In this document: positions 1 through 7,974 of the stretch, one piece after another
Layout: every line of letters begins with the position of its first letter
Numbering within the stretch: the stretch's first letter is position 1
Assembly (NCBI GenBank): GCA_937902985.1
Contig: CALFNG010000398.1
Coordinates: 1 to 48,892, forward strand
Length of the DNA stretch: 48,892 nucleotides
Origin: an uncultured Myxococcales bacterium
GTDB lineage: Bacteria; Myxococcota_A; Polyangia; Polyangiales; Polyangiaceae
Direction: 5' to 3'
Notes under the pieces: model-generated
What the model was told of the DNA's origin: nothing
The model's database searches: none
Seen by the model: the letters and a program-made list of their open reading frames with translations, nothing else
Program-made: the position numbers and the translations under genes

Positions 1-49
1 GCAGGTACGCGATGGCCAGCTGCTGCCGCCGATGGATCCAACCGGCCAT
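1..49 (-). CDS. Transposase/integrase N-terminus, cut by window edge
   Basis: The minus strand reads Met-Ala-Gly-Trp-Ile-His-Arg-Arg-Gln-Gln-Leu-Ala-Ile-Ala-Tyr-Leu and then runs off the left edge. This resembles the N-terminus of integrase-core (DDE, IS3-like) transposases, which often start with a hydrophobic stretch, then a Gly-Trp, an Asn/His-Arg-x-Gln-Gln segment and an Ala-Tyr-Leu-x-Glu-Glu helix. The frame stays open upstream (Pro-Phe-Gln-Phe-Leu-Val-Leu-Leu before the ATG), so the true start may lie further right, for example at the GTG near 97. Too little sequence is present to be certain. The call rests on pattern memory only. Confidence 0.4.
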   Translation of the reverse strand, partial: MAGWIHRRQQLAIAYL

Positions 50-483
50 CAGAAGGACCAGAAATTGGAATGGGGCGGCCGGCTTCGGAGGTCTCACGGC
101 CGGGCACGATAGTCGCCGGTCGCCACCGCGCCAGAGGGCGCCGCCATTGCGAAAGCCCCCCGATTCATGCCAGGCCCAGTTTCCGGACAGGACGCGCGCG
201 TCATGCGCGCCCGTTCCGATCCGGCGAGAGCTTCTCCTTTCCCGACACCAGATCGGGCCAGCCATTCCGCTCTGGCTGAAGCGGCGGTTCCAGGGATGCC
301 ATGTGACGCTTGACTCGCCGTGGCCCTGGCTTGGCCGCCCAGGAGCGTTGGTTCGAGCGCGCCGGACGAATGCGCCGACACCGCAGCGTGTATGCCGACG
401 TGCGCCGTCACTTGCCACCCGAGACGTCCACCCCCGACGAAGCACTTCTCGAACGTCAGCCCGCTGGCATCGGCCATGGCTCT
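50..483. other. Stretch without a convincing gene
   Basis: No recognised gene. A minus-strand open frame runs from an ATG at 477 to 94, starting 7 bases after the deacetylase stop. Its first 40 or so codons have the G/C third-position bias of real genes here, but the bias then fades and the product (Ala/Gly/Ser-rich) resembles nothing I know. It may be the broken start of a lost gene next to the transposase. Confidence 0.4.
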
Positions 484-1290
484 TCACCCTCGAAGTCGAG
501 ACAACCCGGCCAATAGCCTGACGAACGGTGCGGTCGGCCGTCTGGGCAGACAGTCGCCGATGACGTTCAGACGGGCAGTCCTCGAGGTCGTTCGAGGGAC
601 ATCCCGGAGTCGCAGGAACCCTTCGTGCGTCGGCCACCGATAGCCGTCGAACCAGGTCCAGCACCGATTCCGCTTGTAAGCCTCCGAGACCTCGTTGGCG
701 ATGCCCATGTCCGTGCAGAACCGGCCGGGGAGCTCGTCGAGCCTGCCTGCATACCGTAGAGCCATCTTGATGTTGTGAGTTCCGCAATAATCGTCGTGAA
801 TCAGATCAAAACCAAGATCGGGCTTCAGATCCCTCACGACTCGGCAAACTTGCACGTGCTCCTCATGGCCGTACTCCCCCCAGGGATTGTGGGTGACCAC
901 CGCCGTCGCTTCGGCCAGCTCGTCCCGCAGCCGGTCCAGAAGACGATGGTAGCTCTGCGCGTACACTGCGCGCAGTCTTGGCCCTGCGACGAGCCGGACC
1001 CCGACTTTCGTCTCGACGGGCTTGCTCCAGTTCGCCGTCCCCACGCAGCCGGTCTCCGGAAGGTCCAGCCAATGCATGGAACGAAGTGGGTGCTCGCTCA
1101 GCGCCCGACGTCGACGTTCGTGGATCTCCGGCGACAGCGGGTTGTCCCCGAAGCAAACGAGCACCCGCTTCACGCGCTTGACGATGGAGCTGAAGAAGAT
1201 GACTTCGTCGTCGGGGTGCGCGACGACGAGAGTTGCTTCAGACCAATCGACCACTTCGTGTGGGACGGCCAGCTGTCGAGGCGCACTCAT
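484..1290 (-). CDS. PIG-L family deacetylase
   Basis: Predicted 268-residue zinc-dependent deacetylase of the PIG-L/LmbE family, which removes acetyl groups from N-acetylglucosamine-type substrates. The family signature Ala-His-Pro-Asp-Asp-Glu is at residues 24-29, and a second metal-binding His-Glu-Glu-His lies near residue 142. The ATG at 1290 is chosen because it overlaps the stop of the upstream GNAT gene (ATGA, 1287-1290), the usual sign of translational coupling. A longer in-frame start at 1404 would add an Arg-rich tail buried in that gene. Substrate unknown. With its coupled acyltransferase it could remove an acetyl and add another acyl group to an amino sugar, but no glycosyltransferase is visible, so membership in the lipopeptide cluster is doubtful. 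Confidence 0.88.
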   Translation of the reverse strand: MSAPRQLAVPHEVVDWSEATLVVAHPDDEVIFFSSIVKRVKRVLVCFGDNPLSPEIHERRRRALSEHPLRSMHWLDLPETGCVGTANWSKPVETKVGVRLVAGPRLRAVYAQSYHRLLDRLRDELAEATAVVTHNPWGEYGHEEHVQVCRVVRDLKPDLGFDLIHDDYCGTHNIKMALRYAGRLDELPGRFCTDMGIANEVSEAYKRNRCWTWFDGYRWPTHEGFLRLRDVPRTTSRTARLNVIGDCLPRRPTAPFVRLLAGLSRLRG

Positions 1291-2312
1291 CGAGGGACGT
1301 CGAGATCGCCATCGCCGAGCGTGATATGCCACCGTCCGACGCTTTCGAGCGGCCGCTTGTTGACGCTGTGTACTTTCACGAACAGCCGATACTCGGGGCG
1401 CCAATTCGTGAAACCATTTCGCTTGAGGGAAGCGCGAAGCCCGTCATGGAGAGCACCCGCGATCACCAGGTCCGCCCGGCTTCGAAAATCCTGCAGGACC
1501 GCAGCGAGAAGCGCGTCCCGAGCACGGTCGTCGGTGTGTTCCGTAAAGACGTCGTCGATGACCCCGACCCGAACGACACCCGGCGGCTCCAAACAGGAGA
1601 TGGCAAAGCCGACGAGGCGCGCTCCCCGTCGGGCCTCCCACACCGTGTGCGCTTTTCCGGGAACGTCCTGATATCTCCATCGCAGGTATGCGGCGTCCCG
1701 GCGAACACAAAGAGCAAAGCCGGAGCGGCAGGCCCTCCAGAGTTCGTCGAACTCGGTTCCGATGGTCGACGTCTTGGCGATGTGAACGTCGACGTCGCGC
1801 GCGCCTGGCTTCGTCCGGCTGCGCGAGACGAGCTGTCGCAGGCCCGCGAGCGACAGGTGCCGCCGCCACGACGTTCGACGAGCCAACATGGGTATCGTTT
1901 TCATGTCGGTCCATTCGAGCCGCTGCAAAACTCGAAGCGAGTCGATCGTGATCCCCGCGCCGAGACAGACGTCGAAACCCGCATGGTTCGCCGTGTCGTA
2001 CAGTTGCTTTCCCGCGCCGCGGCCCCTGACGGTCGGGGCCAGAAACGCGTCGGTACCGAAGGCTGCACGCGCCTCTCGATCGGACCACCACAAGGTGACC
2101 GGCATGAGGGCGTACTGACCGACGGCGGCACCGTTCAGCGAAGCGACACAATAGTCCGAACGGTCGGCGGCAGGTCCACGCGCAAACTGCCACTCCCAGC
2201 GAGCCCGCCATTGCGTCGCAGCCTGTTCCCCGAACGTGCTGGCGTACAGACGCGTGAGCTCCGCAAGCTCCGACGTCGTCGGCAACCTCAAGTCGTATCG
2301 GACTTCATTCAT
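1287..2312 (-). CDS. GNAT family acyltransferase, two-lobed
   Basis: A 341-residue GNAT-fold protein, about twice the length of a single GNAT domain. The N-terminal lobe carries the acetyl-CoA loop Val-Arg-Gly-Arg-Gly-Ala-Gly-Lys at residues 95-102. The C-terminal lobe (about 190-340) looks like a second, poorly conserved GNAT half. Such proteins are common in polysaccharide and glycolipid clusters, where they transfer acyl groups to amines. The ATG at 2312 has a GAGG ribosome site about 8 bases upstream. Its stop overlaps the start of the PIG-L deacetylase, so the two are translated together and probably work in sequence. Substrate not predictable. Confidence 0.8.
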   Translation of the reverse strand: MNEVRYDLRLPTTSELAELTRLYASTFGEQAATQWRARWEWQFARGPAADRSDYCVASLNGAAVGQYALMPVTLWWSDREARAAFGTDAFLAPTVRGRGAGKQLYDTANHAGFDVCLGAGITIDSLRVLQRLEWTDMKTIPMLARRTSWRRHLSLAGLRQLVSRSRTKPGARDVDVHIAKTSTIGTEFDELWRACRSGFALCVRRDAAYLRWRYQDVPGKAHTVWEARRGARLVGFAISCLEPPGVVRVGVIDDVFTEHTDDRARDALLAAVLQDFRSRADLVIAGALHDGLRASLKRNGFTNWRPEYRLFVKVHSVNKRPLESVGRWHITLGDGDLDVPR

Positions 2313-3164
2313 CCGGTTGCCTCTGCGGCGTTTCCCCGCGATCCAAAAGGTACGTCCAACACCGCCATGGCTGGGCCGACCTGCGGTCGAGCGCGGCCCG
2401 TACCCGCGGCCACGGGCGATGGGCCGAGACCCAGGCTCGTGACCTCCGAGGGCGAACGCTAGAAGGTCGGGGCCGAACCTGCAACGCGCGTGTGCATGAA
2501 TATGCCTTCATGTTCGCGCCAGTTGCCCGCGTACGCGGGGCCAGAGCTCCCGTCTGCCGCTACAGGGCGCTCTCGAATCGTCCGGCGGGGCAGGCCCGGT
2601 GAGCAACGCCTCGTGAGTTGAGGGGCCGGACCTCGGTTCTGATCACGTTCCGCGAGGGGCGGACAAACGAAGCCCCTCAGAAAACTTGCAACAAGTCCTT
2701 CCGAAAGGCTCGCCTCCGAGTTGTCGAGACAAGGAGGAGGCGATGTTCCATCCGAGGAAGCGCGGCCAGGTAGCGATCGTCTTCCTAGTAACAGGCACGA
2801 CGGCTGGAGGCGCGTGCGTGGTGGCGCCGCTCGCGCGGCAGCACGGCGGGAGCGGCCGGAGGCACGCGGCACCTCATCGACGGCAGCGTCGACGCCTCCC
2901 ATCAGGGGTCCGATGACCGCGGAGGCGACGTTCCTTCCCCTGCGCCCACTTTAGGGGCTGAGAGGGCGCGCCCGGCGCGCACTCCGGCCAGCTCCGTTGA
3001 AGTTCGCCTTCTCGCCCCCGATTCAGCGCCGCGGAAGCTCGCTGACCCATGATGACCGCCGAGGATTTCGATCAGGCCGACAATGCCGCCGCGCGTAAAC
3101 CCGTTCCAGTTTGACGGTCCAGATGTCGCGCACTAGCCCTACTTTCGGTGCGCCAAGAAGCTTC
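2313..3164. other. Intergenic stretch, no firm gene
   Basis: About 850 bases with no recognisable gene on either strand. The only notable item is the possible small frame at 2743-2916, listed separately. A purine-rich segment near 2726-2744 (acaaggaggaggcgatg) is nearly repeated near 3168-3182 (acaaggaggaagccatg). No tRNA or hairpin terminator was found. Confidence 0.5.
2743..2916 (+). CDS. Possible small membrane peptide (57 aa), doubtful
   Basis: An ATG preceded by a near-perfect ribosome site (aaggaggaggcg, 5-6 base spacing) opens a 57-codon frame. After a basic start (Phe-His-Pro-Arg-Lys-Arg) comes one hydrophobic stretch at about residues 9-29, like a signal or membrane segment, then an Arg/His-rich tail that looks like out-of-frame sequence. 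It could be a small membrane protein or the 5' stub of a larger gene destroyed by the rearrangements visible downstream. I do not recognise it. Confidence 0.25.
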   Translation: MFHPRKRGQVAIVFLVTGTTAGGACVVAPLARQHGGSGRRHAAPHRRQRRRLPSGVR

Positions 3165-3607
3165 GACAAGGAGGAAGCCATGTAAGCCCAACAATGTGCG
3201 GAAACCTTGTAGCGCGACCCTGCGGGTTCAACCCCGCCCGGCCAAGCCAGGACCGCCAGCCGGAAGTGAGTCTTGCGTGGTCGTCAGGAAGTGCACGGGT
3301 GACCGTGACCACGAAGCGTGGACAACGAGCGCACGAGCTGCGGAATTGGGCCTCGAAATGGGCATGTCGCGGCAAGCCGACGAGACCGAAAGCTCGGAAG
3401 GCAACACCGGAGGAGCGAAGCGTAGGGACGGCCAGTCCCGGAGGTCCTGCTCCCGAGGTTGCGCCGGGGTCGTAGAGCCGGGGCGCGTGCGCATCAGGGT
3501 GGCCGAGGAACTTGGGAGACCTCGCCGTCTCCGGCTGTTGAATTGCAGCGGTACCGCGAGCGCGAAGGCAACGAAGCGCGGCGGGATGGGCGGCGAAGCG
3601 AGCGTCT
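3165..3607 (+). mobile_element. Probable group II intron 5' remnant
   Basis: The stretch resembles the 5' RNA domain region of a bacterial group II intron: a GTGCG start near 3196, followed by closely spaced GC-rich hairpins. It ends in the conserved lead-in to an intron reverse transcriptase. Read from about 3558, this frame gives Gln-Arg-Tyr-Arg-Glu-Arg-Glu-Gly-Asn-Glu-Ala-Arg-Arg-Asp-Gly-Arg-Arg-Ser-Glu-Arg-Leu, a run I know from the N-terminal region of such proteins. The similarity stops abruptly at about 3607 and no reverse transcriptase follows, so only a 5' fragment is left. The call is from pattern memory; a covariance-model search would decide it. Confidence 0.42.
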
Positions 3608-3622
3608 CGCAAGCGCCGTTCG

Positions 3623-4423
3623 ATGGCGCTCTTCATGCGGCTCCTGCTTCTCCTCGTCGCAGAGTCGATGGATGACGTCGAGCGTGGAGAGATTGTCCTT
3701 CGTGTGTGCGTCGACATTGAGCTCGGCCGCGCGAACGCCGACTACACGTCGGCCGCGTTGCAGGTCCTCAGCCAGGCGTTCACGCCCGCGCAGTATCTTG
3801 CCGTCTCGCGTGATCGAACGCGCAAGTTGAACGAAGCCATCGACAACTCGGCGACGGCGACGGAGTTCTGCAACAGTCCCGACACGGACGGTGACTGGAT
3901 CCCCGACGCGAACGACGCGTGCCCCAATACGCCGGCGCTCACGCCGACCGACGACCGCGGATGTCCGACCGCGATTCCGGCCGGACCTGATCCCGCGCAG
4001 GTGCAGAGGCTGCTGAACAGCCAGGGATTCATGATGAACCCCCTCTGCAGCGGCGCGTCACCTCCGCCGGAGGTCTCGGGTGCGGCCCTCGCCCAGGTCG
4101 GGGCGGCGTCCAACGGGGCCTTCATCATCGCCGAACGAATCACGAGCCAGCCCAGCGGATGCCCGATCTGGTACGACTTTCAGATTCGTGAAATCACGCC
4201 CTCCGGCGCGCGTTCGGGGGCCATCTATGACGTGGCGTTCAAGGACACGGAGCAGACGCCGCAGCCCAGTCCAGTCGCCGGGATCGGCGGTCTGCCGTCG
4301 ATTCCCCTGACATCTCCCGTCATTCAATTCAACGCGAAGCCCGGGGACCCGGGGGACGGCCCACGTTTCCATTCTCAACGTGAACCGGGGCGTGAGCGGA
4401 GCAACGTCGAGAGTTCACTATGA
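3623..4423 (+). pseudogene. Thrombospondin type 3 repeat protein, probably broken
   Basis: The frame encodes a 266-residue protein with one clear thrombospondin type 3 calcium-binding repeat at about residues 89-115 (Asp-Thr-Asp-Gly-Asp-x-Ile-Pro-Asp-x-x-Asp-x-Cys-Pro-x-Thr-Pro). Such repeats are frequent in secreted or outer-membrane proteins of myxobacteria and relatives. Both ends look damaged. The 5' end abuts the intron remnant and has no convincing signal peptide. At the 3' end protein-like sequence (Ser-Ile-Leu-Asn-Val-Asn-Arg-Gly-Val-Ser-Gly-Ala, then Val-His-Tyr-Asp-Phe-Asp-Ala-Gly) continues in another frame after about 4360, which suggests a frameshift near the G-run at 4351-4355. 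Function unknown and probably unrelated to the cluster. Confidence 0.45.
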
Positions 4424-4616
4424 CTTCGATGCGGGCAATCCGAAATTGCCACCGGCTCCGCATCGCGCGCGGTCATCTTTGCATCCGCGCGATGCTAGGT
4501 CGCGCGTGACGCCGGCGGGTGCACGTCCGTCGAATGCGCCGCGGCGTCGCGCGGATGCACGGGCCCATCGAGTGATGCGTGGTGGGTCCGTGCCGATATA
4601 AGCGCAGCAGATTCCG

Positions 4617-6380
4617 CTACTTGCGGTCGCTGTTCGGGCCCGCGGACGGGGCGGCGTTCCACGCCGACAGGACGTCGAACTCCTTGGCCAGGTACCGGCT
4701 GCGGCACACGGCGCGTTGCACCTTGCCGCTCGAGCTCCGGGGGACCTGACCGGTCCGGACGAGCAAGGCGGCGTGCAGACCAACCCCCTGCGTCTCGAGC
4801 ACCGCCGCGCGCACGGTCTTGAGGAGGAACTCGTGATCGAGCTCCCGGACTGCGACGCGCTCGATCTCGTAGAGCGCGACGATCCCCTCTTCGCCCTCTT
4901 CCGTGTCGACGCCGAAGACGCCGCCGCAGCCTGCTTGCAGCGCCGGGTGGGCGGCCTCGATGCTCTGCTCGACGTCCTCGGCGTGAATGTTGCGCCCGCA
5001 GATGATCAGAATATCCTTGCGGCGACCGGTGATGAAAAGCTCACCGTTCCACACGGCGCCGAGGTCGCCGGTGCGAAGGAACGGCCCCTCGGGCCGTGCG
5101 TCGCCCGCGGTCATCGCCCGGAAGATCGGCGCGTTGTCGTCTTCGCGGTTCCAGTACCCGTCGGAGAGGCTCGGGCCCGACGCCCAGATCTCGCCGATGG
5201 AGCCGTCGGGAAGGGTCTCCCGTGTCTCAGGGTCGACGATCTGCACGCGGTGGTCGGCCCACGGACCTCCGCACCCGACGAGGCGCGCGGGCGCCGGGTC
5301 CCCCGCCGGCGCCTCCGCGAGCCGCCCCTTCGCTATCTCCGGTCTGCTCGCGACCACGATCGTGGGGGCCGAGGCGCGACGCCCGGTGATGAACAGCGTG
5401 GCTTCGGCCATTCCGTAGCAGGGGAAGAACGCGCGCCGGTCGAAGCCGCTCGCCTTGAACTTTTTCTCGAATCGCTCGAGGGTCGATGCCCGCACCGGTT
5501 CGGCGCCGCAGAAGGCGACCTGCCAGGCGCGCAGGTCGAGCGTCGCGGCTTTCTCGTCGGTGATCTTGCGACTGCACAGATCGTACGCGAAGTTGGGGCC
5601 GCCGCTCAGGGTCGCTCCCCAGCGCGAGATGGCCTCGAGCCACCGAAACGGCGCCTGCAGAAACGCGGAGGGCGCCAAAAAGACGCTGGGCTTTCCGGCG
5701 CAGATGGGCAGCATGACGTTCGACATCAGGCCCATGTCGTGAAAGACGGGGAGCCATCCGAGAAAGAGCGCGGCCTCTTCGACGCGCGTGGCCGCGGCGA
5801 GGGCGCGGACGTTCGCCATGATGTTCCGGTGACGGATCATCACCCCCTTGGGGGCGCTGGTGGAGCCGGATGTGTACTGCAAGAACGCAAGATCCTCGGC
5901 CGCCGGGAGCCTGCCGCCGAAGGCCGACGGCGACAGGACGTCGGTGGCGATGCCCGGACACGGGAGCGCTCCGTCCCGGGCCAGCGAGAGGGTGAGCGCC
6001 GGCAAGATGGCCTTCGTCGTCAGGAAGAGGTGCGGCCGCGCGTCCGTCAAGATGGTCCAGTGATTTCCCGCGCTCGCACGTCCCCGCGGCGGCATTGCAG
6101 GGATTCCCACCCACCCCGCGTAAAGGCAGCCGAAGAACCCGGCGACGAAGTCGAGGCCAGGCGGGTAGAGCAAGAGGGCCCGACTCCCGGGCGGCCCTCG
6201 CGTCGCCAGGCACTCCGCCACGGCCGCCGCCCGAGCGTCGAGCTCCGCGTACGTGAGCGTCCGCTCCTCGCCGCCGTCGCTGGCGAGGAACACGACCGCA
6301 CGCTCACCGCCCTCGTGGGCGGCGCGCCAGCGGAGAGCCTCGACCAGGGTCCCCGGACCATTCTCGATGAACGCATTCAT
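4617..6380 (-). CDS. Fatty acyl-AMP ligase (FAAL 1)
   Basis: A 587-residue stand-alone adenylating enzyme of the FAAL type. It activates a fatty acid as acyl-AMP and passes it to the phosphopantetheine arm of an ACP rather than to CoA. Visible features: the ATP loop Tyr-Thr-Ser-Gly-Ser-Thr from residue 169, the FAAL-typical Phe-His-Asp-Met-Gly-Leu and Gly-Gly-Pro-Asn-Phe-Ala-Tyr segments, and a C-terminal lobe ending in Ser-Ser-Ser-Gly-Lys with the catalytic Lys about 553. Length is normal for the family. It lies 45 bases downstream of the methyltransferase gene and is probably cotranscribed with it. Its carrier is not adjacent; the ACP of the protein at 32672-34762, which has lost its own ligase core, is a good candidate partner. 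Confidence 0.92.
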   Translation of the reverse strand: MNAFIENGPGTLVEALRWRAAHEGGERAVVFLASDGGEERTLTYAELDARAAAVAECLATRGPPGSRALLLYPPGLDFVAGFFGCLYAGWVGIPAMPPRGRASAGNHWTILTDARPHLFLTTKAILPALTLSLARDGALPCPGIATDVLSPSAFGGRLPAAEDLAFLQYTSGSTSAPKGVMIRHRNIMANVRALAAATRVEEAALFLGWLPVFHDMGLMSNVMLPICAGKPSVFLAPSAFLQAPFRWLEAISRWGATLSGGPNFAYDLCSRKITDEKAATLDLRAWQVAFCGAEPVRASTLERFEKKFKASGFDRRAFFPCYGMAEATLFITGRRASAPTIVVASRPEIAKGRLAEAPAGDPAPARLVGCGGPWADHRVQIVDPETRETLPDGSIGEIWASGPSLSDGYWNREDDNAPIFRAMTAGDARPEGPFLRTGDLGAVWNGELFITGRRKDILIICGRNIHAEDVEQSIEAAHPALQAGCGGVFGVDTEEGEEGIVALYEIERVAVRELDHEFLLKTVRAAVLETQGVGLHAALLVRTGQVPRSSSGKVQRAVCRSRYLAKEFDVLSAWNAAPSAGPNSDRK

Positions 6381-6425
6381 GACTCGCCCCGCGACCGCAG
6401 CTCCAGCCGAACCTCGGACAAAGGC

Positions 6426-7760
6426 TTATTCGATACTCTCCAGAATGGCCTGGATGGCCGTCGCCGTCGCCGTGAGCCCACCCACGAAGTCGCCACGAGC
6501 GAGGTGGGGATCCAGGCTTTCCCGGAGAATCCGAGCGGCGTCGTCGTCGCCGAGTACGCGCCGGCCCGAGGGCCCCGTCTGGATGCGGCTGTCGCGCTCC
6601 CGGATGGCAATTGCAATCAGTACGCCGCGATCGCCCAGCTGCCACGACTGGAAGGCCTCCCCCATGACCGCCTTGATGCTGTCCCCTCCGAGGGTCGGGA
6701 CGATGAGGACACCAAACGCGAACTGGGTGGCCGCGCTGACCTCCGCCATCCTGGAAACGAGCGTGCTCTTTGCGCGAGGCGAGAGGGCGCGCGCGCGATC
6801 CTCGGTCTTGAGGTCCCACCGGGCGTGGCAAGCCTGTCGTGGACCGCGCCCCGCCGTACGGCCGGTCGACCACTCGAGGACCTTCTCGTGGTAGCCCAGC
6901 ATCGTCTTGAACCCGGACACCTGCGAGCTCAAACGTTCGATTTGCTCGCGAATGACCGGGATCGTCAGGCGATTGGCCCCTTTCTCGAGAATCGACCGAA
7001 AATAGTCTTCGTCGCCGGCGACGGCCTCCATGGACACCGGGAACCCGTCTGTGGCGGCGGGGTCCAGGAGGTAGGGCTCGTCGCTGGGGCCCGGCGTGCG
7101 TCCCTTCACCAGGCAGACGGCCTCCTCAGGTCCCGCAAAGAGCAGTTCTCCGCTTCCGCGCAGGTGCTCACGAACGGCTTCCCTGAGCCCGCTCGATACC
7201 GTGAAGAAGTCGTCCAGAACGAGCACCCCGCCAGCGACCAGCCGGGGGTAGATCGATTCGAAACATTGCCGGGTGCTGGAGTAGAGATCGCCGTCGAAGT
7301 GAACAAAGCAGAAGCGCTGATCGGCGGGGATCGCACGGAACGTGTCCGCGAACCACCCCGCGTGGATCCGGACGACCGTGGACATCCCCTGATCCTCGAA
7401 GTACCGCTCGACCTCGTCCTTCAGCCCGTCGGTCTCACGGAATTGTCCTTGTCTGTACCAGGCGCGATCCTTTTGACCGACCTCCGGCAGACCGACGAAG
7501 CTATCGAAGAGGTGGACGCGCTTGGAGGCCTTCGCCAGGACGATCGCCCTGGCCAGCATGTAGCTGAAGCCGCCCCGGTACACCCCGCACTCGGCCAGGT
7601 CGCCGTCGAGGCCCGCCTCGAGGACGTCCAGCAGCCACCTGAACGCATAGCGTGCCCGGAAGGCGGTATTCACGCTTCGATCACGGGCCGTCTCCCAGAT
7701 CGCGCCGAAGGATGCCGCGAGCGAATCGAGCCCCACGTCATCCTCGTCCGCATTCGTCAT
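6426..7760 (-). CDS. TylF-type O-methyltransferase fused to a TPM domain
   Basis: A 444-residue protein with two unrelated parts. Residues about 30-220 form a TylF/MycF-type SAM-dependent O-methyltransferase: Asp-Leu-Ala-Glu-Cys-Gly-Val-Tyr-Arg-Gly-Gly (54-64) for SAM, Phe-Asp-Ser-Phe (85-88), His-Phe-Asp-Gly-Asp (154-158) and Val-Leu-Asp-Asp-Phe (181-185), which in MycF relatives include metal ligands. Residues about 335-444 match the TPM (Psb32/YgcG) domain: Val-Pro-Thr-Leu-Gly-Gly, then Gly-Asp-Arg-Gly-Val-Leu-Ile-Ala-Ile-Ala, then Ala-Arg-Gly-Asp-Phe-x-Gly-Gly. TPM domains are usually exported and precede a membrane helix; here there is no signal peptide or helix. The ATG at 7760 is preferred to the GTG at 7766 because GGGAG then has proper spacing. 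Likely role: O-methylation of a hydroxyl on the product. Confidence 0.85.
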   Translation of the reverse strand: MTNADEDDVGLDSLAASFGAIWETARDRSVNTAFRARYAFRWLLDVLEAGLDGDLAECGVYRGGFSYMLARAIVLAKASKRVHLFDSFVGLPEVGQKDRAWYRQGQFRETDGLKDEVERYFEDQGMSTVVRIHAGWFADTFRAIPADQRFCFVHFDGDLYSSTRQCFESIYPRLVAGGVLVLDDFFTVSSGLREAVREHLRGSGELLFAGPEEAVCLVKGRTPGPSDEPYLLDPAATDGFPVSMEAVAGDEDYFRSILEKGANRLTIPVIREQIERLSSQVSGFKTMLGYHEKVLEWSTGRTAGRGPRQACHARWDLKTEDRARALSPRAKSTLVSRMAEVSAATQFAFGVLIVPTLGGDSIKAVMGEAFQSWQLGDRGVLIAIAIRERDSRIQTGPSGRRVLGDDDAARILRESLDPHLARGDFVGGLTATATAIQAILESIE

Positions 7761-7974
7761 GACCACTCCCTTGCAGGCCGGTGAACCGCTCTACACTGTC
7801 CCCGGGACTCGAAGAAGGCAAGCGCGATGCCCCTTCGCCGTGGGCGGCTCTCCAAGCAGAGATGATTTTCGAATTAGCATTAACTTTCATTCATTCGCAC
7901 GCCACACCCGTCGACTGCAGCCGGCTCGAGCGCTAGGCTCCTACCATGGGTGTGGAACCTCGCGCCAGGACGTC
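7761..7974. promoter_or_regulatory. Divergent promoter region, methyltransferase/carbamoyltransferase
   Basis: This 214-base gap separates two divergent gene groups, so it must carry promoters for both. It contains one of the few AT-rich patches of the window (about 7862-7896). A sigma-70-like pair on the plus strand, TCGACT (7911-7916) and TAGGCT (7934-7939) with a 17-base spacer, lies 35 bases before the carbamoyltransferase start. The assignment is by eye. Confidence 0.4.

Noticed and set aside
3215-3250. A tRNA-like T-arm (gcgggttcaaccccgc)
   Set aside because: The loop is one base short of a T-loop and no acceptor or anticodon arm could be folded around it. It fits better as a hairpin of the group II intron remnant.
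4716-7784. A plus-strand open frame of about 1020 codons opposite FAAL 1 and the methyltransferase
   Set aside because: Long antisense frames are expected in GC-rich DNA. The product is Arg/Gly/Ala/Pro-rich with no domain, while both opposite-strand genes have clear families.
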